Shown here: one piece after another, positions 43,746 to 54,847 of the stretch | How positions within the stretch are numbered: the first letter of the stretch is position 1 | Layout: the number at the start of each line of letters is the position of its first letter | Assembly (NCBI GenBank): GCA_000827265.1 | Contig: KN834800.1 | Span: 188,261 to 252,260, forward strand | Direction of reading: 5' to 3' | Origin: Collybiopsis luxurians FD-317 M1 | Lineage: Eukaryota; Basidiomycota; Agaricomycetes; Agaricales; Omphalotaceae | Length of the DNA: 64,000 nucleotides | Program-made: the position numbers and the translations under genes | Notes under the pieces: generated by a model | Database searches by the model: none | What the model was told of the DNA's origin: nothing | The model's input: the letters and a program-made list of their open reading frames with translations, nothing else

Positions 43746-45884
43746 ATGCCTCCCCCTCCTCCTCCCCCAACTTTTATTGCCGTCCCTAGAGCCAAAGAAG
43801 CTTTCCCCGTCGTTCAAGCTGGCCATGAACATTTACGGAATACCTCAAATACTATTCACCAGCATAGGAACTCACTAGCTTCCCAGCTGAGAATTTTTGA
43901 CAATCGTTGGGCACAGTATGTGGGGCTGACAATCTAAATATTCAGCTTCGGACTGACTGGACTTTTTCGGATGCAGCTTGTTCAGTGTTGCTCCGGTCCT
44001 CAATAAACTGACCAAAGGTCGACAAAAACCAGATGAATTTTACAAGAATGCGGAAGGCTTATATGATGATGTTAAAGTGTGTACCCCTCAGGGATGTTTG
44101 CTTCCGGTGTCGTAATTCGAGCTTTAGACTGCCTTGGATGAAGCCAGACGACGAAAAATACTCAGTGACCGCCCAGCCGACGAGCAAGACAGCATCGTGC
44201 CCGGTCCTCCTCCATCTACGGTGTTTTCACGAACGGTCAGTATCGACTTTTTTCCTTAGATTAAAATTAATATCTTGCTTCTTAGATGAAGGCCCTGTCC
44301 TCCATAATCGAACGGGTTGAACCAGCGGCTTCAGTACGAAGAATGTCCAAAGGCTCGTCAGACTCGAATCGAGGACGAGCGGGAACCTCCAGAACCAAAC
44401 TCAGGGTAAGCCTGGATCATTTAGAATCGGGATCCGTCAATAACAAGGAAAACAAATTCCAGGGTCGAAAGAATGCGAAAAGAAAGGGATCTAGACACAG
44501 CTTGAGGTCGATCAGTCCATTCCGGCATAGACCTAAACATCATTCATCTCATTCCTCTCGCGAACACAAGAGTTCCAGAGGCTCTGACCGTGAACAAGAA
44601 CGAGAGCGGGACCGTCATCGTAACCAAAACGAATATGACCGTGACGAACGAGGTGGTAGATATCGGTCTCCCGAAGAAAGCAAAAAGTCTGATTCTTCCA
44701 GACGCACCCGTACGAGACGTTCCCCTTCACGAAGCCGTCGACACCAACACAATTATGATACTCCACCGGAACTTCCGCCTGTCCCTCCAATCCCTGTGAT
44801 TCCCTCTCCTTCCCTCCTGCGACCCCCACCTCCAGAACAACTTAACAACCCCAACTTGCCACCTATTTATGCCCGATTTGCTACTACCCATGGAGAAAAG
44901 TATGATGATGATGAATACGATCTCTTGAGACCTCCGGTTGCTCCATTTGCGACTCAAGGACAAGCACAGGCGTACTCATACTCTTACACGCAACCCCATT
45001 CTTCACGATCTTACCGCGACCATGCCCATTCGTATGATTACGGCCGACAGTATCGGGAGCAAGAACGCGGTCAGGCTTACGAGCGTGCCGGTCCTCCTCC
45101 GTCTTCATACCATTATGGTCACAGTCGCGATCGTCATCACTCTTATGATGATTACGACTATGACCAAAAGGACAGGAAGAGAGATGAATATCGTTCGAGG
45201 GACCATGATCGAGAGCGAGAAAAATACGCACAAGACAGGTATGCTTATGCAGACCGACAACACCCAACATCGAACAGCAGGAACACTCCAGAACAGCCTC
45301 AATATCATTACCAACAACAGGCCCAGCCCCAGCCCCAGTCCCAACCCCAACCCCAACCCCAATCTCGTCTCCGATCTCGTCCTCTTACCACAGGGCACCA
45401 TCGCGGTTACTCGTCAACCAGTACGCCCATCATGCCCACCAATGCTCTATCGGCGGACGATCCAAGCTCATCATATATCCCCGCCCCATCGTCATATAGA
45501 CATCGCTCAAGGTCTAGATACCCTCCGTCTCAGGCGAGTCATTTAGATCAAGACGGCAGGAAGAGGCGAACGAATGCGAGCGCGAGCGCGAGCACCATTC
45601 GGACGAAGAATCCGAATCCGAGTAGGGTGCATCAATCTGGTTCCGGGTACGAGCATGAGAATGGGTATGGAAATGGTTATGGGCCGTATGGCTGGGGCAA
45701 TCGGTATGAACGGAGTCGAGCGGGAGGACATACCGTACCCAGAGTTCGGAATAGTACGCCGAAGGAATCTCGTTCGATGTCGAGGTCGCCGCCGGAGGGT
45801 GTGATACCCGTCCCTCCGTCCCCGTTAGTTATGCAGTCGAGGTTCAAAGAGAATTTCAGTGTCTTGCAATCGGAGAGGGGATAG
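43746..45884 (+). CDS. Conserved-looking disordered protein with helical N-terminus and Arg/Ser/Tyr-rich tail
   Basis: Four exons: 43746-43915, 43977-44076, 44128-44235 and 44286-45884, giving about 658 residues. The first 125 residues are predicted helical (PRAKEAFPVVQAGHEHLRNT, HQHRNSLASQLRIFDNRW, FYKNAEGLYDDVK, LDEARRRKILSDRPADEQD) after a poly-Pro start. The long last exon is low-complexity: RS/RD-rich (SRRTRTRRSPSRSRRH), proline runs, Tyr/Arg/His-rich DRHHSYDDYDYDQ, a Gln-Pro repeat (about 45313-45360) and SMSRSPPEG near the end. The SR-like composition suggests RNA-binding or condensate-forming behaviour; that is composition-based inference only. I do not recognise a named family. Confidence 0.75.
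45313..45362 (+). repeat. Gln-Pro coding repeat
   Basis: A run of CAGCCC/CAACCC units, each 6 bp, encodes alternating Gln and Pro within the disordered tail of the gene at 43746-45884. It is likely length-variable. Confidence 0.8.
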
Positions 45885-46407
45885 GAAGGTGCGGGGAGGA
45901 TGAGAGCGAGGGAGGAAGAGGAAAGGGAAGGGAGAGGAGGGACAGTGTATGTGTGGCCGGGTGTTGGAAACATGTTAAGTTCTCCTTTTTGCAATGCAAC
46001 AGCTGTGGAGCTTGTGCATTGTATCTTTAGTGTATCTGGATGTGTTTGCGTAATCGGAGGAGCCTTGGATGAATTTCGTTTCGAAGCACCGGATGTCGTG
46101 CGTGTGTGTGGTAAGAAAAAATTACGCAGGCATTTGGGCCAAACGATGCTCAGGGATTTACGTTCATTAAACGCTTGCTTCGGTATATCTTGGTGAGTAT
46201 CTGTTCCTTCAGGATTAGTCTTGTCGGCAATACTCAGCACATTGAAAAAGAAAACAAAAGAGTGACTGAAATAAGCAGAAGAATTCACGTTTGTAAAAAT
46301 TAATAGGCTTCTTCAAACACCTGCTATGGTACTAAGACTTGAAAGGCTTATCAACTTGAAAAGACCAATTGGAACAAAAAAAAACATAGAACTCCATGCC
46401 TAGCAAC

Positions 46408-46493
46408 GGGGCGAATCCGGATTCGAACCGAAGACCCCCTGCAATAGGTTTATTCAACCCAAAGCAGGTATCATACCTCTAGACCATACGCCC
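46408..46493 (-). tRNA. tRNA-Pro (anticodon TGG) with a 14-nt intron
   Basis: On the minus strand the sequence begins GGGCGTATGGTCTAGAGG (acceptor 5' strand and D arm), has an anticodon stem CCTGC/GCAGG with loop TTTGGG, then an intron of about 14 nt (TTGAATAAACCTAT) at the usual 37/38 position. It ends with a T arm around GGTTCGAATCC and the acceptor 3' strand TTCGCCC. The acceptor stem has one T-T mismatch at pair 6. Internal A and B boxes are present. It should read CCN proline codons, mainly CCA. Confidence 0.85.
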
Positions 46494-46675
46494 ATGGCTC
46501 ACAATCTTCCTTTCTTGTTTACATTGAAGTTGGCTAGGGCCGTCTCGCAAAAGTTCGTCAAAAATTTTCATTGTACATGTGTAGCAATACCTAAAGTACA
46601 CTGGACATAGAAATGTGTGGGTAATAATCGTTAACCAAAATAAAGCATAGGATAGGAGGGTTATATTCCTCTGTT

Positions 46676-49434
46676 CTAAACGGATTCTTTTCGGTCCTCG
46701 GATGTTTTCCTCGAATCCTCCTGCTCTCGCTCCGCTTCCCGCTGCTTGAGTTGGTGAAGATTGGATTGAGGTCCATGGTAATGTCTGTGTCCGTCGATGA
46801 TATACCAAGCACTACAATATTTCCCATTAGAACGTCAGTCTACAAACCCGCCGGCAAAAGACTTACAATGCGAGAACCATGACTCCGATAGTGATAACCT
46901 AAAATTATATGCGTCCATCAGAACTCACTGAGTGAAGGGTTCCAAGTTTCGTCAACCACTCACCGACGCGTAGTTCATAGTTTCCGGGGTGACTGGCAGC
47001 GTGGTAGGGAACGAGAAGATTACACAAACGAAGAGCGTCCAGGTAATACAGATGCAATTGGCGGCCCATCCAATTATTCCATTCCCCAGGTAGAAAGGCC
47101 CCGGTTTGAATTTCACGTCGGGGTGGTGTTCGAATACTCGACGAAGGAAGATGGGGATAATGTAGCTCAGGTCAAGAGCCATTGCGGTAAGGGCAAAGAT
47201 AGCGTTGGCGGCGATGGGACTTGCTAGGTCGAGGAGTCCGGGTATGATGCTGACGAGCGTACATAGAACGATGGCCCGAAGGGGAGTTTGAGTGATCTTG
47301 GAGTTGTGGCCAAAGAAGCCCCAGTCAGGAAGACCTATTGAAAGATAAATTGAACCCGCAGGTTTGTCCTTGATGACAACAAACATACCATGGTCACGAC
47401 TGAAAGCGTAGACCGTACGAGAGACAGCTTGAAGGGCGGTTTGAACAACAAAGAATGCTGTAAAGCACACGAAAACCTATGTAGATGTCGTTAAACCCTG
47501 CTCGGCGGGTACTTGTAATAACTTACCCAGAGGATAAGTGAGCCCGTCTTTCCCATCCTCAGGTACATAATCTAGCACTAGTCAGGCAACTTGCCCGACG
47601 AAACTGCCAAGAACAACTTACTTGTAGGAATGCAGAATCAGAAGATCCAGGAAGATTTTCACTGAGAGGAGATATGTCAGAAACGTGAAAAGAACATATT
47701 TCACAAGCTCAACTTACAGAGGACCGGAGCACAGTATAAGCACAATATTCAAAAGCCATCCGACTAAACCCGTACCAACAACTACCGAGCATCAACATGA
47801 ATACATGAGATTAGCAGCGATTGAAAGAACATCACGTACCAGCAATGAAGATGGCAGCGGGTGCTGTAGTCATTATCAGAGTCGTACCACTGTACAATGC
47901 CGAAAACCCCCTTACCTGCGTAGGCAGCACGCTTAACCTCCTCACTAAAAGCCCTCTAGTTAGTACGTCACGCCGTGTCTTTCAGGCAATCAAAACATAC
48001 CAAATATGTGCTGTGGCGTCATAGTCCTACAAACATTCGTTTGATACCAAGATATCAATTCTCGCAAGGAGAACTTACCGTCATCTATTCAAGAGCAGGA
48101 ACAGAAATAAGTATAGTGTGTAGGGATCGGTTATGAGGCGGCTTACCGTCCATTGTACGCTCAGGAGTCCAAATACGAAAGACAATCCGTTGCTCCAACC
48201 GCCGGTTTGATTGACCAAACCTTGGCTGCCGAACACATAGCCAGCAGCATGCATTTCTGAGCGAGGTGTAGTGGCTAGCAAGACGATAATGATTACTGAC
48301 AGAAGGTAAGATGAGCAGATATAGAGTCTACACACAATTTGGACGCACAGAAAGTAGCACCCAAATTGACGAAAACGAATCCCGAGGACATGCGTGCAAG
48401 CCAGCGTGTTGCCAAACAATTCTACGTTTCGAGGGTGAGGAAAAACGCCGAAAAAGAACGTAGGAAGGCGACACACCAGTGAACCATGGACGACAAGCAG
48501 TACCACGAATAGCCATACAGTTTTCGCCTACCACATATTAATGGATATATGACGGCTGTGTGGCACGGACAAACCTGGGTCACTTCAAAATTACCGTCCT
48601 AAAGAGAAATATGAGAGAAATGATCCCTTAAAAAGTAGTGCACCTACTTTGCCTATAACTACCGCGGCCCATATCATGTTAGCCAAACCAAATTCGGTCG
48701 ATGAAACTCCGGCAATTTGACCTGAGATTGAACAAATTATTTGACGATAATTTGGGAGGACAGATAAGCGTACCGAGAATATTGAGCCATCCCACAAGCC
48801 AGCCGACCTATAATTTTCTTCAAAATCTCGACTCGATCTATAACTCGACGTTCTTACTCGTGCGCGATATTTTTTAGGAGTAAGTTGAGCAGAAGCGGTG
48901 TATCTGTATGGGAACCGAATAAGACGGACGCATCATAGCGCAGGGCAAAAGAGAACTCACAATCCACCAGAAGTAGGAAAAGCACTGACGATCTCAGCAA
49001 TACTTGAGCCAAGCGTAAGGCACATGCATGCACCTGATTGCACAAAGTCAATCAAGATCATTTGCAAAACAGGGAGATATCGAAGGCAAATACCGAGTAT
49101 CCAGCACCACGTAACAGAAGACGGGCCTCCACTTAGAAGAGGCGTATTAAAGGTAGTCGCAATACTTGAGCACAAACCCTTTCGGAGCCATTAATCGTTG
49201 GATATGGCAGATAAGGACTACCAGACATACCATGATACTGAAAGCAAAACTGATCTATGTATTCCGTCCGTTGTTTGACCCCTTTGATCTTCATTGAAAA
49301 GCTTCATTACATACCGTGGCCAGGTTAGAAAACTCGCGCTTGAATGAGGGCACATAGCCCAGAGCGACAAGCTCCTTGTCATCCTCAGAGAAGCTGCTGT
49401 CCGTCATACTGGTGGTTTGACCTTTGAACGCCAT
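46676..49434 (-). CDS. APC-superfamily amino-acid/GABA/choline permease
   Basis: A multi-exon minus-strand gene. It starts at 49434 (MAFKGQTTSMTDSSF, DDKELVALGYVPSFKREFSNLAT) and ends at 46676 (RKTSEDRKESV). Landmark stretches in order: ATTFNTPLLSGGPSSVTWCW, CMCLTLGSSIAEIVSAFPTS, QIAGVSSTEFGLANMIWAAV, VLLVVHGSL, YVFGSQGLVNQTGGW, FFVVQTALQAVSRTVYAFSR, ALTAMALDLSYIIPIFLRRV and KFKPGPFYLGNGIIGWAAN. This is the fungal amino acid/GABA/choline transporter pattern with about 12 membrane helices. More than ten short introns separate them. I did not place every splice site. It should act at the plasma membrane or vacuole as a proton-coupled importer; the substrate is not determinable here. Confidence 0.85.
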
Positions 49435-52400
49435 GGTACTAGTTCAAATAAGGATCAAGTGGATGGGTTGCGGTATGGCCTTGATGGCAGATAAAAGGGC
49501 CTATTCAATTTCAGGACCGATTCTGTCAAATCTTGGCTATTCAGGGCAGCTGGGAAAGATAAGCTTTATCGCAAAAGGTTTCTGTTGGCCAGTATTTTGG
49601 GATATTGGCCACTGTGCGATACACTCAGACGGTGAGGGCCCGCTCGGGCTATCAAAGTCGGTATATGGATGCGGCTCCATCTGCGACGGGAAGGACATAA
49701 ACTTTGTCCGAAAAAAAATAATGAACCATGTGATTTTCTCTGACATCATATCACGAACGTCAGGAAGTTCTTCTGCCAAGTTCAAGTTCAAAAGTTCAAC
49801 TGCAGAAGGAAGCCATGGTTTGTTCATGAACAATGACCTTCTTACTCGCCTTTGCTTGCTCGGTTCTCTACAACCACCGACCCCGCTAGTTCATGGAACA
49901 CCTCTCCACTCGGATCAAAGTTTTACCGTAAGAGGAAACGCAGACTATGTCCCCTACCGCCTTTGGCGCAAGTTTCTGTGTGGCTGAACAAGGAGATTAA
50001 AATCTCGTTTGCATAGCTCCAAGTTAACTTCAATCGGGAGCAGACTCCAACCAAAGCTCCGGACTGTATGCGTCTTCGGATTGGAGGACCTTCAAACATT
50101 GACAGATTTTTCTGTTGCCCACGCATGACAATGACATGCGAAGCAACCTGGGGGTTCAACTGCACTAGGACACACACGTCCTATTTGGTCCCGCTCGCAT
50201 ATCTCCCAGTCAAACCTCGAGTATGGCTCGCTCGTTGACTGCTGAACTCAATTAAGCATATTAAAGATTATCAGATATCCGAGCTCGGTGAACAAGCTCA
50301 TTTAATTCTTCATTCACTGCACACGAGGGTGGAGTAGCCAAGACTTGAGACAAAGGCCTACATGTGTATCGGTGGAGAACACAAGGTAAGGACCGCTTTG
50401 ATCGACACTAACGTACTAGACAGAGCTCAAGACTGGCGGTCGAGGTGCTAACGAGTATATGTATAAGACTATTTCAATCATTAGAATACATGCAGGTCAG
50501 AAGGTGCGACCAGCAGACTTGAAGAATTCGCTGTTGAAGAATAGCTCAAGTCGGGATTTATTTACTTTGAAAAGAATCAGCAATTCGAGTAGGTACCTCG
50601 AGCCTCGAGGCCTGTTATGCGATGCAAACATTCTGGTCAGTTCCAGGGAAACGAGCTGCCAGGTGGACAATCACCCGTGTGGAGTTTGCAAAATATCTTC
50701 CATCGTCCTGGGTATTGAGAAGAAGGTTTCGGGTCCCTGACAGAAGGAAGGAGGAAACCAGACGGAAACCCATTCAGTGGTCCTCGGTGAAGAAAGCTAC
50801 CAGTTTGAACGAAGGAAAGATCGGTCTTTGAGAAGTTGAATAGTTTAAACTTTGGCTCCCGTTCCTGTATTTATCTGTGAAAAGAAATCCATGTCCGAGC
50901 TCCTGTGACAAAGGGTCACATTCAGCCGGGTGCTTCTGGTTCAGGACGACATGAATTCGGTATGTCGACGACATAATACCTCACCCTCCAAGGACTTCGG
51001 AGAAGGAAGCACTCATGGCCATACCACTGAACCTACTTCGCTGCTTAAAACCGCTTTACTTACGCGGGGTGGGAAGTCCGAGAGGCAAGAATCATCTTCT
51101 ATACCCCTCGAGCGCGCGTACATGTGTAGGAAAAAGATATTTTTAAGTAGTACACATACTGATGAACAAGAATTCACAAATTGCACAACCCGTGCAATTG
51201 CATCATCCCGTACTATTCGAACCCCGTATCATCCTGATACACACGATGTCTTCGTGGAAGTGGCGCAGACGCATTGGCGATTGGCCAGTTTCAAAGCGGA
51301 TTATATATGCATACTTCAAGTTGTAACCCCAAAACTATCAACGACAATGAATTGCGAGTTCAAGGAAGTACTGTACTTTCCTCGTTGCTCGCTCCAAGAG
51401 AATGTTCGTCAAACATAATCCCAGTTCATTTGTTCAATGGACTATGAATTGTTCAGGCAGGCTAAAGACATGTATAGGAAGCCAACTGTATCTCTTACCC
51501 AATCCTTACGCTAAAGAACTGTATGGTATATTCAAATGATGGGAGCACATCGTACATAGTCTTGTTCATTTGGGGATAGATAACAAACAGCAGATAACAG
51601 CAAAGTACATTTGAATACGTACGGTCAGGTTCTCTTTGCGAGATGAATCTTTTGACCCGTCTTTGCATGTCTATCATGCCAGCCAATAAAAGAGTGCTAT
51701 GCAGAGCGCCAGATCATCCGCGAGCGCCAAATAGAGAATGATAAAGAAGTACCTTCGTATGTAGAACACGTTCTGGGGATATTTCGTTCGCGTTCACAGG
51801 TTTTCATACCCGTGGCCGGTAATATGATAGTATGGTACTTTGTCGCATTCATACATTCATTTACGGCTGTTTTGCTGGGTTGAGGCTTATTTATCGGGCA
51901 TCCGAGCGGTCTTCGAGCTAGACTGGGATGAGAACTAGGATTTGTAACTAGACAGGCGGTATCTGGAGGCGGTAACTCTAGGAAAGGAGTAAGATCCAAG
52001 GCGCACCAAGGCAACCATCGAGTTGAATATCCGCTTCTGTGCCAGAAGAAGCCAGAGGTTGAGGCTGGATCCCGCCGACAGACACCGGGCAGGAGCGACA
52101 CGCTCGGACTGAAAGAGATTACAGTCGGTTGTTGACCTCAGAGTGAAAGTAATTGACGTCACATCCGTTGCCACAAAGATATCCCATGGTCTGCCCATAG
52201 ATCTTCCGGTGCTTCAAGGCATGGCTTTTCAGAGTCACAGAAGAGCTTTTATCTTGGTCAAAGGAAAGTACAGAGATTTCCATATGGGAGGGAAAGCAAC
52301 ATGAGGGTTAGCGTCGGAGTCAATAAGATTTTGGGCAAAGTCAAAAAGGCCCAAGGATCTGGTGAGAAGCTTGTCGGATAGTTGGCCATAGAGTGTGCCA

Positions 52401-54097
52401 AGGTCCACTATTTTGGAGATGTAGGTCCCGTAGTTTCAAATACAACGTCACAGATTCAGAGAACAACGGTTTTGGTCCATGGGTTTGATATGCACGGTTA
52501 ATTGAACTCGACGTGGAGCTTGCTTGCAGACTACAAAGTGATGCATCGGGCCAGAGGTCAGAACACAAGCGTAAGTACCCGTACAGCAATCCTGTCCGAT
52601 TGTCCAGAACGCGAGATTTATTCCACGTATAGGAGTCCCAAAGGGCAAAGCTGTACCGTTACCCTCTCGCGGGTTTTGCAATTAAGAAAGACTTGACTTT
52701 GAGCAGTTTGCCAAGGCGCGAAAGCGAAAGCGAATATCGACGAAAGACGGTATGCATGTAAGTTGCGAGTTGGTGGCAGTTTCTGGTCTCGTCCAGGGTG
52801 ACAGAGATTATCTCGCTTAGCCTCCCGCTGTAATAGCGGATACCGATGAGCCAAGCATACTCGAAGTCGAAATTATGACTGAAAGAAGAGCGTGCGCTGA
52901 AAATGGTTACGGGAACGCCTCAAATCGCGCTATGCGTCGTGCCTTGGCCTTAAACCCAGCCTTTGACCGTGTTAGATACGACTCGCAAAGCTTCTCGAAA
53001 AGTTCGTTTCACTTGTCTTCCGTTCCAAGGTTGCGGTGGCAGGATGATTCAGAGACTAGAAGTGTCCGGGTACTAAGGTAGCGCTGGGCGCGGATCTTGC
53101 CTCCAGACTTGTTTGATACACAGCTAGGAAAGAAGAATTGAACCACCTATTTGCATTCGTGTCGATTAGAGTGCTAAACCGAGCAAGCCAAAAGGTTAAT
53201 GAGGTGCTACGCGTTTCTTGGCATGAGAGAGCCCGCGTTCTCTTCTCAGTCTCCGGCCGAGATGATCTGGCTGTAATAGGCAGGTCGAGAGCACCCTTTT
53301 CAGGCAGTTAATGGCTTCTGCGGAGGCTGGACCTTCATAAAGGACCGACGAGAAAGTGAACGGGCCGGTGAGTTGACGGTAGCGATATGGGCGGTGGTAA
53401 CAGCATTCTTCTCTGAGCGAGGTTCGTTTTACTTGGCAGAAAGCGTAAAGAAGCAAAGGAAGGCCTATGTACCTAAGTAATACTCAAAGGCCGTAGTGGG
53501 GAGTGGGATTGGACAAGATAAGTTGGGCTCTGGAGAGTGGAGGATGGTCACTGGGACAAAATTCGAAGCGCCATCTCCATTACTCTAAGCCAAAAGGACG
53601 AAATCATGCGAGATTGATTTGACTGACAATGATACCGCCACGAGTTATACAGTAGTGCGAGTGCCACGACATTACTGATGTCGGACGATTTTGGACCCGG
53701 AAATGTGGAATTTGCGTGGTTGTAGGAGCAAAAAGAGATTGTACCTACCAGAAAAGTGGTCGCTGGTCAAGAGAAGACTATTGAATGATCCGAGATTGTA
53801 GAGATGAGTGAAAATATTAACAAAAACAAGCAATCACAATTGATTTCCAGTATTCCACCGATGCACTCTCAGCCCGTTATAGACCGTCGGCCCTGAACTG
53901 ACTGTGGGAAAAGAATTTGCACCGATTTAGGGCGTGACTGTCAAGGGTGTAAACAAACCTCGAATCTCTTTTTAACCCATACCACCATCTGCCATGTCGC
54001 CCTTCAATATCTGCTAACATTCGCCTTTTGCGTCGTTCTCATTTGTCGTCGCTGTCCGAAACATCGCTCAAGTCTTTGTTTCATAATATCTATAATC
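49435..54097. other. 4.7 kb without a convincing gene
   Basis: Only short, low-quality open frames on both strands, none with family motifs or plausible splice structure. It contains the promoter of the permease and, at its right end (about 53900-54097), the pyrimidine-rich leader of the gene at 54098. I see no tRNA or repeats of note. Confidence 0.4.
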
Positions 54098-54847
54098 ATG
54101 AAGCCCTCTCCTAGACCTATCCTCAAACGTTCCCCCTCTCAAGTTCACGAAAACGACTCGGAACTGCCTTTTTACGGAGTCCAATCTGTCCATTTTCCCC
54201 CTTCACCTTCTCTCAGTCGTTTTTACAGCGCTCATCCCTCCTCTATCTACGATAGATCGCCCCTTGTCGTAGCCCCCAATGCCTGTGCTCTACCAGAGCG
54301 CGGGTGCCCTGGTCGAACGTACAATTTGGACGACTATTCCCTTCCGACTTCCACAATAAATTTTGCTCCTCCGCCTCGCGGGGGACATCTTCATCCTCGG
54401 GCTTTGGCTCAGAGGTCGGCACCGATTCCGCAGCAGAGCTTCGGTCATTGTCCTCCCTTAATACCAGATCTTTCTTCCGAGTCGGAAGAGTCAGATGGGT
54501 TAATCAGTCCTCCCCCAGAGAAGATGGCTCCCTCATATTCCTATCGTACCGACAAATACCCATCTCAGCTATCGCTGGATAATACCGCCTATCTGTCAAG
54601 TAGGCTGGACAGTATGCAAACTCCTCCAATGGACTCCAGGTGGAGAACACGGCGGATACGAAGTCCTACTGTCGTCGGCGAAGTTCCTGCTGACGACCCA
54701 GGGTATGACGACGATCGTGATATCCCTTCGTCGTCCCCGCGACCCGTATCATCACGCAAAAGTCGGTGTGATAGAAAAAGTTTGTCGTCCAAAGTGAAAG
54801 CTAGTTTCGATGATCCTGACGACGGTGGATGTTTGGGTGGGTTCTAG
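54098..54847 (+). CDS. Single-exon Ser/Pro-rich disordered protein
   Basis: An intronless frame of 249 codons with a good start context after a pyrimidine-rich leader. Features: a basic start (MKPSPRPILKRSPSQV), SVHFPPSPSLSRFYSAH, a Cys-containing ALPERGCPGRTYNLDDYS, an acidic-Ser patch (LSSESEESD), and a Ser/Arg/Asp-rich end (SPRPVSSRKSRC, FDDPDDGGCLGGF). No catalytic domain is present. The layout looks like a conserved agaricomycete protein with Ser-Pro phosphorylation sites, but I cannot name it. Confidence 0.75.
   Translation: MKPSPRPILKRSPSQVHENDSELPFYGVQSVHFPPSPSLSRFYSAHPSSIYDRSPLVVAPNACALPERGCPGRTYNLDDYSLPTSTINFAPPPRGGHLHPRALAQRSAPIPQQSFGHCPPLIPDLSSESEESDGLISPPPEKMAPSYSYRTDKYPSQLSLDNTAYLSSRLDSMQTPPMDSRWRTRRIRSPTVVGEVPADDPGYDDDRDIPSSSPRPVSSRKSRCDRKSLSSKVKASFDDPDDGGCLGGF

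Noticed and set aside
44533..45401. Minus-strand open frames opposite the 43746-45884 gene
   Set aside because: They mirror the low-complexity Arg/Ser/Tyr/Gln-Pro coding sequence on the plus strand.
49424..49987. 187-codon open frame overlapping the permease start
   Set aside because: It has no family features and runs antisense over the permease promoter and first codons; composition looks random.
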